From positions 7,980,895 through 8,044,894 of the forward strand of contig CM064658.1 of assembly GCA_032717465.1 (NCBI GenBank): a stretch of DNA of 64,000 nt, in the 5' to 3' direction. Positions 31,742-41,243 of the stretch are shown piece after piece. The translations under genes and the position numbers were made by a program. The stretch's first letter is position 1. Every line of letters starts with the position of its first letter. The notes under the pieces are model-generated. The model made no database searches. It had not been told where the DNA came from and saw nothing but the letters and a program-made list of their open reading frames with translations. This DNA comes from Coenobita brevimanus. Its lineage: Eukaryota > Arthropoda > Malacostraca > Decapoda > Coenobitidae.

Positions 31742-33588
31742 ATGCAGTATAGTGCCACAGGAGGTGCCCTGACACCCCCACAAGGAGCCCATAGAGGAGC
31801 AACGACAGCGCGACGGGACTCGGAGCGACAATGGCATAAGTCCACCTGGACACCCCCACAAGGAGTCCATAGAGGAGCAATGACAGCGTGACAGGACTCT
31901 GAGCAACAGCGGCATAATTCTGCCCGGGCCATTCGCCCCTATGACCCGGAGCTTGCCCGCTGCCACCATAGCAGAAATACCAGACTACCTTCCAGGCAAG
32001 CCTTCCCCAACCAGCTTTGGGGTGGAGCTGTTTCTCCAGCTCCTGCCAGCACCCCTGAGATGGCCGATAGCCACTCAACCCTCCTGAAGGAGACGGCCTG
32101 TAGCTGCTCTGAGGGCAATAAGGAGATGGCCTGTAGCCACTCCCACCTTCGTCAGGAGACGGCGCATAGCTGCTCCGGTGTCCTTCTCGAGACGGCCTGT
32201 AGCCGCTCAACCCTCCTGAAGGGGACGGCGGCCTGTAGCCGCTCAACCCTCCTGAAGGAGACGGCCTATAGCTGCTCTGAGGGCAATCAGGAAACGGCCG
32301 GTAGCCGCTCACGCCTTCGTCAGGAGACGGCTTATAGCTGCTCCAAAGGTGTCTTTAGGTCTGCTGGTAGCTGCTCCCTTACCCAGGCCATGGCCAGTAG
32401 CCGGGCCTTGGCGAAGGCCGGTAGCCATGCCCCTAGAAAGCCACGGCCAGTAGCTGGGCCCTACAGCAGGAGACGGCCGGTAGCCGCTCCTCCATCAGAA
32501 GCTGACACCTGTACTCCGGCCCATGACCCAGAGGAAGTCCCGGGCCTAGATGAGCTCTGGAGAGGCCCTGTGGTCTCCCCCGGCCTCCACTCCCTGCAAC
32601 CGGCTCTGGCAGAGGCCCACCTGATGGACCCTGACGCAGACCGGTGCCACAGCCCCTTCCTGACGGCGCCGCCAAGCACCGGGACCGCAGCCCTCAGGAA
32701 CCCCAGACAGCCCCCAGGGCGGGACCTCCCCACACCCCAACACCGGAGGTCTTCTTCCTCCGTCAGGCGCCTGACCGAAAGAGTCAGGCAGTTATTCGGC
32801 CCCAGCCCTGAAGGCCGTACTCCCGCCCCCAGCCCCGAGAACGCGGGGCACCTCGCCACCCACAGCCCCGGACGAGACAGGACGCCCTTGCACGTGATCC
32901 CGTGGCCTCCGGATGCAGAGGCCCCCGGCAGGACCCAGCCCCGTCAGTAGTGCAGCTGTGAAGTCTCCGCCGCCCCTCTTACCTGACCGCCCCGACGACC
33001 GGATCCAAAATCAGTGACAGTGATTATGCAGTGTCTGTGACTTATTAGTACAGAGGCAGAACAGTGAACTAACCCGCTAGTGGAAGTCAATGATAACACC
33101 AAAGTGGTGGAGTGAGTAAGTTACAGTGCAACCCCAAATACGACCACCCAGTGAGAGTCAGGTCTAGCAGAGTGCATATACAACTATCAGAAAATATCTC
33201 CTGATACTAAGACCTTATCCAGACCCACTGCCAAAGAAAATCTCACCAACACGGAACAGTATTAAGCGACTCCACGAATATAGAAAACCCAGACTTCCTA
33301 GAGATAATAATATTCTGCCTCGAGTGTTATTTGATCTGAGCAGTATCCTGCGTGATACTGATAGCCCATCCCTATATATAAGAGTTTATAATTGTCCAGT
33401 GTACTTGTAACAGTGACATCTATTCGTTCCCCTGTCCTACTTAGTAATACACATGTAAGGTTGTTGTTTTGAGTTTTTGTGTCCTGCCTCTCTCCTATTT
33501 GTCTAAGTTCCAGTCTAGAAAGAGACCCCCGCTACACACTAGGCGTTTATAGGACTGGAAGCCGGCACCCAAAACACCTAGCATTACG
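31740..33588 (+). repeat. Gypsy family 1 3' LTR
   Basis: Starts AAATGCAGTATAGTGCC and ends CCTAGCATTACG, followed by CAAAG. About 1.85 kb, shorter than the 5' LTR because it lacks the 33-bp array. It contains the intact, uninterrupted target site CTCCAAAGGTGT near 32340. The last 580 bases match 25930-26515 closely. Confidence 0.9.
31742..32950 (+). CDS. LTR-embedded repeat-protein frame (family 1)
   Basis: From the ATG at the LTR start the frame runs 403 codons with one TGA (31889-31891); from 32060 it is open to 32950. Parts in order: a Gln/Arg-rich start; a box SARAIRPYDPELARCHHS (about 31919-31972); LPSRQAFPNQL; tandem 11-residue units with core ETACSRS (32085-32345); a Pro/Arg-rich region; and VRQLFGPSPEGRTPAPSPE near the end. 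Divergent LTRs at 48.9, 51.3 and 60.7 kb keep the same order in the same relative frame. I do not recognise the protein. It could be a real LTR-coded product or a frame kept open by GC-rich composition. Confidence 0.5.
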
Positions 33589-33593
33589 CAAAG

Positions 33594-34205
33594 CTCATCT
33601 ACATGTGATCCCGGTGGACTGCGGGTTGAAGGTGGCCTCATCTTGCAGTTCACCATTATCTTGTAGAGGGAAAGGAAGGGAGTTAAGGGATCATCTGTAT
33701 AACTAGGCAGAGGAGGCACTCTTATGTCAGTGCCACCACATGAAGGCATCCCTCCCCACCATGCGACTGAAGACAGCAGGTTGCATTTGTAAATAATTGT
33801 TGAAAGTTCATATAAATGGCCTTCTTTATTTTATTTTAGCATATTTCTTTCATTTTTATCTATCACCCTTGCCTTTTTTTGCCTTATTCGTAGCATAAAG
33901 GCCCAGGGCTACACTACCCAGTCCCAAATGAAAGTGTGACCAGCCTCATTCACATACTACTACTGCCAGCCTCAGTGCATTATGTGAGCAACAAACCGCA
34001 ACATCTCTCAGATACAAACTCTCATGGGGCCCATCAATGGCGTGTTTTAACCCGCTATACCACCAAGCAACATCTGATTTTATGGTTACCATCCAGCATA
34101 GAAAATTGTTGTCATGGTTTCCAGTAAATCATTTATCACTCAGTTTAGATTCACCTATAAACTGTGCTATATCAAGTAAGTGGATGGTGGGTTCCCACCC
34201 TAGTA
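33594..34205. other. No gene seen
   Basis: Flank of the Gypsy element. AT-rich with short T runs; small open frames only. Confidence 0.4.
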
Positions 34206-34207
34206 CA

Positions 34208-34405
34208 TGAGGAGCAGCGTAGCTCAGTGGTAGGGCACTCGACTCTAGACTCCAAGATCGAGAGCTCACGCCCTGCCCAAGTAGCTGCCTTGCTGGGAGG
34301 GGCGGTGCTGTCCCGTCACCCTAGCAGGGCTATATGATCTATTGGGGTTTAGCTTGGGGGGATTATTCCTTCCTTCCTCCCAACTGCACTGCAACATAAT
34401 GGGAA
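34208..34405 (+). mobile_element. tRNA-derived SINE
   Basis: Begins AGGAGCAGCGTAGCTCAGTGGTAGGGCACTCG, an A box as in a tRNA. A B-box-like AGATCGAGAGCTC lies about 35 bases on. A body with CACCCTAGCAGGGCTATATGATCTATTGGGGTTTAGC follows, which matches the minus-strand copy at 46165-46330. No canonical tRNA can be folded across the degenerate B box, so this is a SINE and not a tRNA gene. Confidence 0.75.
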
Positions 34406-34439
34406 TACCGAGGTATAATACACCAAATAAACTGCTCAA

Positions 34440-34990
34440 GAAGAGGTGCTATGAAGCCTGCAATGTTACCTAGAATACAAACTTAACATCCCTTGTCTCA
34501 CCAGTGTGAGGCCAAAAATGCCGAACATCTCAAGAGTGCGACGCCAACAATGCCAAATATCTCACCAGTGCAATGCCAACAATGCCAAATATCTCACCAG
34601 TGCAATGCCAACAGTGCCAAATATCTCACCAGTGCAATGCCAACAGTGCCAAATTCGTACCAGTGCAATGCCAACAATGCCAAGTATCACACCAGTGCAA
34701 TGCCAACAATGCCAAATATCATACCAGTGCAATGCCAACAATGCAAAATATCATACCAGTGCAATGCCAACAATGCAAAATATCATACCAGTGCAATACC
34801 GAAAATGCCAAATATCGTACCAGTACAATGCGAAATATTTTACCAGTGCAATGCCAAATATCTTAGCAGTGTGAAGCCAACAGTAAGTCATAGAACCCAA
34901 GGGAAGGCCAAGGGAGAGACTGAAGTTTCTAAGCCAGTGGTGATAACATTTCTTCCATAGCATCTTATTCTACATGTTACGCCTCAATAT
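34440..34990 (-). pseudogene. Diverged duplicate of the V-ATPase-like terminal exon region
   Basis: Blocks GAAGAGGTGCTATG.AGC, TACCTAGAATACA, GTCTCACCAGTG and AGTC..TAGA.CC.AGGGAAG match 35485-35640, which holds the last exon of the V-ATPase-like gene. The blocks CATGTTAC.CCTCA.TATCC (34970 and 35255) mark the duplication edge. The segment between CTCACCAGTG and the AGGGAAG block has expanded into the 32-bp array. Coding is destroyed. Confidence 0.65.
34496..34880. repeat. 32-bp minisatellite, about 12 copies
   Basis: Unit CTCACCAGTGCAATGCCAAC plus AATGCCAAATAT, 32 bases, with increasing divergence to the right. Exon 5 of the V-ATPase-like gene carries one unit and the start of a second at the same 32-base spacing (CTCACCA at 35531 and 35563). 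Confidence 0.9.
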
Positions 34991-35022
34991 CCTTTTTTAT
35001 GTTATCAATACAAACTTTGTCA

Positions 35023-35190
<168 letters not shown>

Positions 35191-35531
35191 CATACTAAGA
35201 TGAGGTATGATGATTAAGTAACACTGATTCTATAGCAATTTATGCTGCATGTTACACCTCAGTATCCTTTGTGTTAAATGATGCCAAGATTTCGGAGGCT
35301 TAAACAATGAATGAATGGGAGTATGTCTTAAACAACTGGGCAAACTTCGGTTAGGAGTTTATTCTTTTTCCTGGCTCTCATGACCCTGCTTCCTCCCACC
35401 TAGGAGGAGATCTGGGTTGAAGTAAAGAGGACATGAGAATGCTGTGATGCAATATGAAGATTATATTAATGAGGAAGAGGTGTTATGCAGCTTCCTATGT
35501 CACCTAGAATACAGTCCTATGACCCACTGTC

Positions 35532-35683
35532 TCACCAGTGCAAAGCAAACCATGTCGAATATCTCACCATGTAGAAGCTAAGAAGAAGTCCGTAGAGTCC
35601 GAGGGAAGAGCTGAAGACCTCCACAATGAGGGTGCGGTTGAGGGCAGATTCATCTGTAGCAGTAGCCAGGGCAACAGAAGAAC
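35532..35683 (-). CDS. VhaPPA1: V-ATPase c''-like, exon 5 (terminal)
   Basis: Acceptor CCCTATTATCAG then GTTCTTCTG. 49 residues plus TGA, with the last membrane helix TLIVEVFSSSLGLYGLLLSF and the Glu expected in the family. The tail YSTWFALHW is encoded by the 32-base unit that is amplified downstream at 34496-34880. Confidence 0.85.
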
Positions 35684-38600
35684 CTGATAATAGGGAAGAT
35701 TGTATATTATCATCATCATCTACAAATCTTTCCCCACACTAGGACTGAGTGAGGTATGGTCCTGAGAGCCAGAATAACTAACTAAAGTCTGTCCAACTGA
35801 ATGGGCCACGGTAACACCACTGGGCTCTTACCAACCACACTTAAATATAGTGTTACTGTATATCATTGTCATTGAATCTGTTCATCCATCTGGCAGTCAA
35901 TCATTGTCAATATATTAGAATCTATCTATCCATTCATCCATCTACCTACAGCACTTACCAAGCACTCCTAAACACACAGCACACACCATGTTAGTGAGCC
36001 CAGTAGTCAGACCAGCGGCAAACATTACATAACTGGAGAACATATGTGCCTCGAAGAGTCTGCGATCTGTACGGGCCTTCTCTGCTGAAAAATCCTGCAA
36101 AATGAAGAAAAGATGATGGACTCCATTTCGTTTCTTTTCATCATCATCATCATCATCATCCAGCCCTCTTTTCTTACCTAAGGATCGGGTGATGTAGTGT
36201 CCAGAAAAAAAGGGGGGGGGGGAAATAATCAACAGCATGCCCAATGAAAAGGGCCACTCATCAATCACTCACATTGAAGCCCTCAGAATCCTGAAGGTAC
36301 TCCACTAGCACATCTTTCCACACGTATGTGCTTCATAATTATCTATCACTAGATGGAGACCAAGGATGTGATGGAGAGGAGAGATATACGAGAGAAAAGG
36401 GTGAGACATGGAGTTAGTGAAGCCAAATGGTACAGGAGAGGGCAACAAGGAGGCAATTTACTTGCTGCCACTCCTTACGGGGTTAAGGCACATGGCTATA
36501 TATGGATTGGTACGGTAACTGGCTAATAGGCAAAGCAAATCAATGCCAGGCAGCATATTTCTGTTCTGTATGTGTATTCGTCTCACCTTAGGCAACCCTC
36601 AGCCAGGAACGACGCTCGCCCTGTCGTTTCAAAACTAACCATAGGCTCTTCTCAAAAATGTGGTAAATGTGTTTCCCAGCCAAAATTACATATATGATCC
36701 TCATCTAACCTAACCAAACCTAACCTATCACACTAGGGCTGCTTGGCTGAGGTGGCTGGCTGTGGTATTGAGATGAATACCACACAGAATAGAAATATAC
36801 ATGTCGGGCACAACCAAACTGACTACAGTGGCATTAATACCCACTAGGGCTGCTTTGCTGAGGTGGCTGGCTGTGGTATTGAAACGAATACCACAGAGAA
36901 CGGATATATACATGTCGGGCACAACCAAACTGACTACAGTGCCATCAATACCAGAATACAGTATAAAATATGAGAGTGAGGGAAGTTAAGCCAACTGATT
37001 AGAATGCATACCCAGTATCAATACAAGAATATAAAATACATTACCAGAGTGCGGGAGGTTCAGCCAACTAATTAGAATGTATACAACCTCACATACATTC
37101 TCCTGGTCAGTCTCATTCTCCATTCTATTCACAAAACACAACAGTTACATACAAGGCTCCATCTCTCCTTCCATCATCAGGTTATCCTCCTTCCAACTCA
37201 CACCATCCCATCCTTTGCGCTCATCTTTGATCACCCCTTCCCTCTCAGCCACATACACTGTTTCTCTTTTTCCATTCTCTGTATACAGAACACCGGTTGC
37301 CTACATCCGCCAGTCTGTCTCCCCCCTTACTTGCTTCACCATCAAGCTGCCTTTCCCTCACCTCACACCGCCACCATTCACACACCTCTCAACACTAACC
37401 CACTAGCTCACATACACTCTCCTAGTCAGTCTTTCTTTCTCTCCCAGCTCAAATAGGACACAGCTACCTTCAGCTGATCTACTCTTATGATGGTAATGAT
37501 GAAACTGCATATCACCTTTCGATCGAGTCTGGCATAAGTCTTTATTTCCAAACTGCCCTCTTACGCTTTCTATCCTTCTACCTGTGCCTTCATCTGTAGC
37601 TTCCTTTCTGGTCGTTCTATAAAGTTAACCTTACTCCCAGTCCTTCATTTATGCAACAGGTAAACTCTGGAACTGTCTCCCTCTGCCTGTATTACAGGCT
37701 AGCTATGATCTCCAGTCTTTCAAATGCAGGGTGTCCAGGCATCTCAAAATGATCGGAGCTTGAATTTGGCTCTCTCTTGGATTTTTTTTTTTTTTCCTCA
37801 GAAGGAACAGTTTGCAAGCTCGTGGCCTTTGGCTCCATCTTCCTTGCATACAAAAAAACTCACCCACATACTCTCCTAGTCAGTCTCTCATTTTCTCCTA
37901 GTTCAAAAATGACATACCTTGAGCATGTCTCCTAGTACAACGGCAGTGATGAGTCCATACACAGCAAATGCCTCACACAGAAGGATGGAAATAAGACTCC
38001 TGCTACCAGCGTTTGTTCTTTTTCACGCTAACCCCCAGGATACTGACACCGGTCACGAACATCCCTCTGTGGAGTTACTTAGGTTTATTACTGTGTTGGG
38101 TAGACTGTCACTCTAACTTAACCAGAAATTGCTAATGCTAGTCAAGTACATCACTCTGTGGAGTTACTTAGGTTTGTTACTGTGTTGGGTAGACTGTCAC
38201 TCTAACTTAACCTGAAATTGCTAATGCTAGTCAAGTACATCACTCTGTGGAGTTACTTAGGTTTGTTACTGTGTTGGGTAGACTGTCACTCTAACTTAAC
38301 CTGAAATTGCTAATGCTAGTCAAGTACATCCCTCTGTGGAGTTAGATTAGGTTAGTTACACTGCTAGGCTATGTACTGTATACTTTTTGCATTCTAACTT
38401 GGCCTAAAATTGCTCTCTCTCCATCCTGAAAGCTAAGCTGTAGCAATAGATTATTACTACAATATGGTGTTATATTCTTCTCACTCTAACTTGGCCTAAT
38501 ACTACTATCTCTCCATTCTTAATGCTGAGTTGTAGCAGCAGCTTAACACTATACTGTGACTAAAACAGTGTATGTGAGTGAAGTGAAGGGGGAGAAGAGA

Positions 38601-40469
38601 AAGAGGGGGAGACCATGGATGAGATGGAGACATGGAGTGGAGGTACATGAGAGGAGGAATGTATGAGCTGGAGGGAGGGCAGCCAAATGACAAGACAGGT
38701 AAAAGTGGAGGTGATCTGTATACGACCACCCCTTGCAGGATTAAAGGCATCTGGCAGTAGACAGACAGGTAGACAGACATATGTTGTGAAATACACCACT
38801 GTCATACAACTCAAATTATCACTTGATGCCCCAACCTGTTTTTAAAGATTTGTGTTGTACCAAATCCTACAGATAAACGTATCACGTGTTGCAAGGGTGG
38901 CCCAAAAGTGTGGTGACAGTCCTGATAGACACAAGATAGAATGACAGACAGACACATAAGTGGGTAGACAAAGATCGACGAGTAAAACACAGATTAACTG
39001 ATATATAGACTGACAGATGAATACACAGACACATACACAAAGATAGTATAGATTTATAGACAGAAATAGATACAGACATGTAGATAGGCAGACAGACAGA
39101 CAGACAGGTAGACTGTCAGACTGACAGGTAGACTGTCAGACTGACAGGCAGACAGATACACAGAACACTGACTGACAAACTGATAGACAGAGGATTGTCG
39201 TGTGCAGCGCAAAAGTGTGGTGAGAGTAGACAGATAGCCAGACTGATAAATATACATAAATAATGACAGACAGGTAAATTGACAGATATACAGATTCCCT
39301 ACTCACACAGAAACCCCCAGCCCAGCGAGGCCGACAGACAGACCAATGCCAAGTGCTGCCCAAAAGTGTGGCGATAATCGTGTTAGCAGCCATCCTACAT
39401 CCAGCCTACCATCCTGCCCAGTTAAGGTGTAGCCCAGCTCTGTAAGAGATCATCATCATCACTATCATTTACTACCACCACTTGCATCATGATCATCATC
39501 GTCATTAGTTGCTCCTGCTGCTACTACTTACACTTCCGATGTTTCAAGGCAGACATTCAGGGCTTAACATCACCAGAACACATTATGACAAACGAACACC
39601 ATCAACCAGCCTTCCATCCATGCCAAAATCGCTCGGATACATCACGTCACGAGGACTTTTTAGAGGTTGCTGCACGTCCATCTCCCCCACAGGAACTTAC
39701 ATTGCAGTTTAGGTTGTACCAGGACAGAAATTCATAGCCCAGCATCTCCAGGATGTATTTTGACACTCAAACCAGATAAAAGAAAAAAAAAAAATCGCGT
39801 GACGAGAGGAAGAGGGGCAACAAGTATACATTTACAACAATATTTCAAATCAAATCAATCGTATTGTGGGCGGATACTGGATGTTTATGGGTTGTAGTTA
39901 TAAACGATTTTTGTCTAATTTCCACGATACATAAAGTTTGCATAGCTTTCATTTTGGTTTATTCCCTGTACTTCTGTTTTTCGGTGGTTTCGTTATGAAG
40001 TGTGTGGCACTTGTAATACTAAAAAAAGAAAAAAAAAGAAAAAAAAAACTAGTCAGAAAGTTTTGTGACTATGACTCCAGGTTTGCGAACTCCCACCACT
40101 TGAACTGTATTATTATTATTATTACTATTACTATTATTATTATTATTATTAGTAGTAGTAGTAGTAGTAGTAGTAGCAGCAGCAGCAGTACTGAGATGCC
40201 TTTAGAACTGGCGCTTAAGGATAACCAGGTGTGATCTGTTGAAAGAATGGCTACAGAGGTGTTAAGGCAATATCAAAAGCCGCAGGTGGAAAAAGATAAA
40301 TTAAACCACAGATGATGATGCTAAGAGGATGCTGAGGTGTTACGTACAGAATAAATCGCTAAGGAACAGCTGTTTTCCAAATACCCAAACCCAACTCACC
40401 GATTGCCATCACAAGCAGTAGGATGAGGATGAAAATACAGATACGCAAAATCTTGAAAACATATCTCAT
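35532..40469 (-). CDS. VhaPPA1: Divergent V-ATPase 21-kDa proteolipid (c''-type) subunit, five coding exons
   Basis: Subunit c'' sits in the membrane rotor of the V-ATPase and carries protons across endomembranes. Minus-strand coding exons are 40469-40400, 39439-39307, 38066-37918, 36094-35959 and 35683-35532, each with AG acceptor and GT donor where required and matching phases. Without one surplus base in exon 3 they total 639 nt, 212 residues plus stop, against about 205 in known c''. Order matches the family: a hydrophobic N-terminus, WLLTRLSPHFWAALGIGL, GMFVTGVSILG, LLCEAFAVYGLI (key Glu), MFAAGLTTGLTN, LIVEVFSSSLGLYG (key Glu). The cytosolic loops differ strongly from the conserved form (VKAPRIKTKN and GSGAALADA are not kept), so it is probably a diverged paralogue or a decaying copy. 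Confidence 0.82.
35959..36094 (-). CDS. VhaPPA1: V-ATPase c''-like, exon 4
   Basis: Acceptor CTTCATTTTGCAG, donor GTAAGT; 136 nt, entering in phase 0 and leaving one base. Encodes a soluble loop (DFSAEKARTDRRLFEAH) then SSYVMFAAGLTTGLTNMVCA, aligned with the family helix GYSMFGAGLTVGL. Confidence 0.88.
36345..36515 (+). mobile_element. 3' stub of the copy A/B LINE family in intron 3
   Basis: Has TGGAGACCAAGGATGTGATGGAGAG, ATATACGAGAGA, AAGGAGGCAATTTACTTGC and GCCACTCCTTACGGGGTTAAG, matching the ends of copies A and B. The tail is decayed (TATATATGGATTGG). Confidence 0.75.
36728..36952. repeat. 111-bp tandem duplication in intron 3
   Basis: Two units, each CACTAGGGCTGCTT then GCTGAGGTGGCTGGCTG through CATGTCGGGCACAACCAAAC, at 36730 and 36841, about 93% alike by eye. 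A second, unrelated duplication (AGTGxGGGAxGTTxAGCCAACT) follows at 36970-37083. Confidence 0.85.
37555..37860 (+). mobile_element. 3' stub of the Jockey-like LINE in intron 3
   Basis: Matches, on the opposite strand, 46555-46760 of the LINE at 46.6 kb: CAACAGGTAAACTCTGGAAC, TATGATCTCCAGTCTTTCAAA, GTGTCCAGGCATCTCAAAATG, a poly-T run and CTTCCTTGCATACAAAAAAA at the end. Confidence 0.8.
37918..38066 (-). CDS. VhaPPA1: V-ATPase c''-like, exon 3 with one-base frame break
   Basis: Acceptor AACTCCACAG, donor GTATGT. The first half reads GMFVTGVSILGVSVKKN, and the second half, shifted by one base, reads AGSRSLISILLCEAFAVYGL. One surplus base (an A in the AAAGAACAAACG stretch near 38015-38020) would explain it. 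The exon would then be 148 nt and leave phase 0, as exon 4 needs. It could be a sequencing error or true inactivation. Confidence 0.82.
38049..38345. repeat. 89-bp tandem repeat overlapping the exon 3 acceptor
   Basis: Units with GTCAAGTACATC, CTCTGTGGAGTTACTTAGG and CTGTCACTCTAACTTAACC repeat at 38141, 38230 and 38319, with a partial first unit that contains the exon 3 splice acceptor. A looser continuation runs to about 38540. Confidence 0.9.
38555..38785 (+). mobile_element. 3' stub of the copy A/B LINE family in intron 2
   Basis: Reads CAGTGTATGTGAGTGAAGTG, GGGAGACCATGGATGAGATGG and CACCCCTTGCAGGATTAA, ending in GGCA.T.GGCAGTAGACAGACAGG. The TAGA tail has drifted to (GACA)n. Confidence 0.8.
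38786..39300. repeat. Degenerate (GACA/GATA)n satellite in intron 2
   Basis: Irregular GACAGACA, GATAGACA and TAGACAGA units over about 500 bases between the LINE stub and exon 2. Three CAAAAGTGTGG blocks (38910, 39211, 39362) punctuate it, the last one inside exon 2. Confidence 0.8.
39307..39439 (-). CDS. VhaPPA1: V-ATPase c''-like, exon 2
   Basis: Acceptor ATCTCTTACAG, donor GTGAGT; 133 nt. It reads ELGYTLTGQDGRLDVGWLLT then RLSPHFWAALGIGL, aligning with the family [20 protein letters not shown]. Partial, degenerate copies of its CCACACTTTTG segment lie at about 38900-38920 and 39205-39225. Confidence 0.85.
40108..40192. repeat. Compound (TTA)n-(TAG)n-(CAG)n microsatellite
   Basis: ATT/ATTACT units pass into eight TAG and then five CAG trinucleotides, within intron 1. 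Confidence 0.95.
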
Positions 40470-40486
40470 GCCTGCGGGGCATTCCA
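40400..40486 (-). CDS. VhaPPA1: V-ATPase c''-like, exon 1 or second exon with the start
   Basis: Bounded by acceptor TTTATTTTTCAG (40487 side) and donor GTGAGT. The ATG at 40469 opens ILRICIFILILLLVMAI, a membrane helix. If an upstream exon ended in A, a start 18 nt earlier would be formed across the junction (A plus TG), so the true N-terminus is open. Confidence 0.65.
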
Positions 40487-40699
40487 CTGAAAAATAAATG
40501 TATAAATAGACCCAGTTAGATAGATAGGTGGGAAGATAAATTAAATATATACCTGTACGGATTAATCACTTTTATTAGCCTCTTAATTCAGTACATTATG
40601 ATGTCTTGAAAGAGACAGTCTTCGTGTGTGTGTTTTTTTTTTTTTACGTTCAGTGGCTGAAAGACAATGCAACAGCTCTACATCGTTTTCATAGCCTTT

Positions 40700-41160
40700 C
40701 TTCCTGACTAGCACCATAATGTTAATCTAATGTTACGTGTCAGTTTTCTTTTCAAGATGGAGAGATGGCAATTCCAGGCAGTTAAAATAGAGTAGGCTAT
40801 TCACCTACTATAGTAAGTTGAATAAAGATCCCTAACCCCTTTCGGCTCAGTAGATGGCCAAATATAGTTGGTTTGTTTGCATCTGGCGGAACTGGGCCAC
40901 TCTCACAACTTGATGACTAAAAATTGTAGTTGTATGAGGTGGGAATGAAACTCCTTGGTCATTAGTCAAATCTATCCTCCGACGTGACAATATCTGGACG
41001 TCAACCAAAGCTGAAGTGGATTTATGGTTCTTTGCAGGTAACCAATGAAAACATTTCTACCTCTCAGCTGAAGCTCCTCCCATGTCATGCAATTACAACA
41101 GAATTCATGCTGTGTGAGTGGCCCAGTTCCCTCAGGTGAATGCAAACCGACTGGATGGTG
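40700..41160. repeat. Second locus of the 11.3-12.0 kb dispersed repeat
   Basis: ATAATGTTAATCTAATGTTAC and TTCAAGATGGAGAGATGG..ATTCCAGGC (40715-40780) match 11935-12000. A unit at 41030-41155 (AACCAATGAAAACATTTCTACCTC, then CATGCAA, then CCAGTTCCCTCAGGTGAA) matches the 120-bp units at 11335-11825. Confidence 0.65.
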
Positions 41161-41243
41161 CGGTGGCGTGCAGACGTGCTTGAACCCAACTCTGATATCT
41201 GGTAAAATTTTAAGCTTATAACGATTACATACTGGGGCAAAGT

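Larger units (their letters stand above)
12034..33593 (+). mobile_element. Ty3/Gypsy LTR retrotransposon (family 1) with nested insertions
   Basis: The element is bounded by a 5-bp duplication CAAAG (12034-12038 and 33589-33593). Its LTRs match each other: 12039-13347 joined to 25305-26515 on the left, and 31740-33588 on the right. Internal order is gag, protease, reverse transcriptase, RNase H, integrase and a proline-rich pol tail. The left LTR is split by a LINE at 13348-25292. By eye the terminal 580 bases of the two LTRs differ at about 2% of sites, so the insertion is fairly recent. Several stops and frame changes in gag and pol make it non-autonomous now. Confidence 0.9.

Noticed and set aside
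34208..34280. tRNA gene
   Set aside because: The A box is good but the B box is degenerate and the downstream body matches another SINE copy at 46.2 kb.
36101..36268. N-terminal extension of the exon 4 frame through the poly-Asp stretch
   Set aside because: The (ATC)n tract lies upstream of a strong CAG acceptor at 36095, so it is intronic.
37077..37406. 109-codon Ser/Thr/Pro-rich frame in intron 3
   Set aside because: No splice-bounded homology and a biased CT-rich composition; no family recognised.
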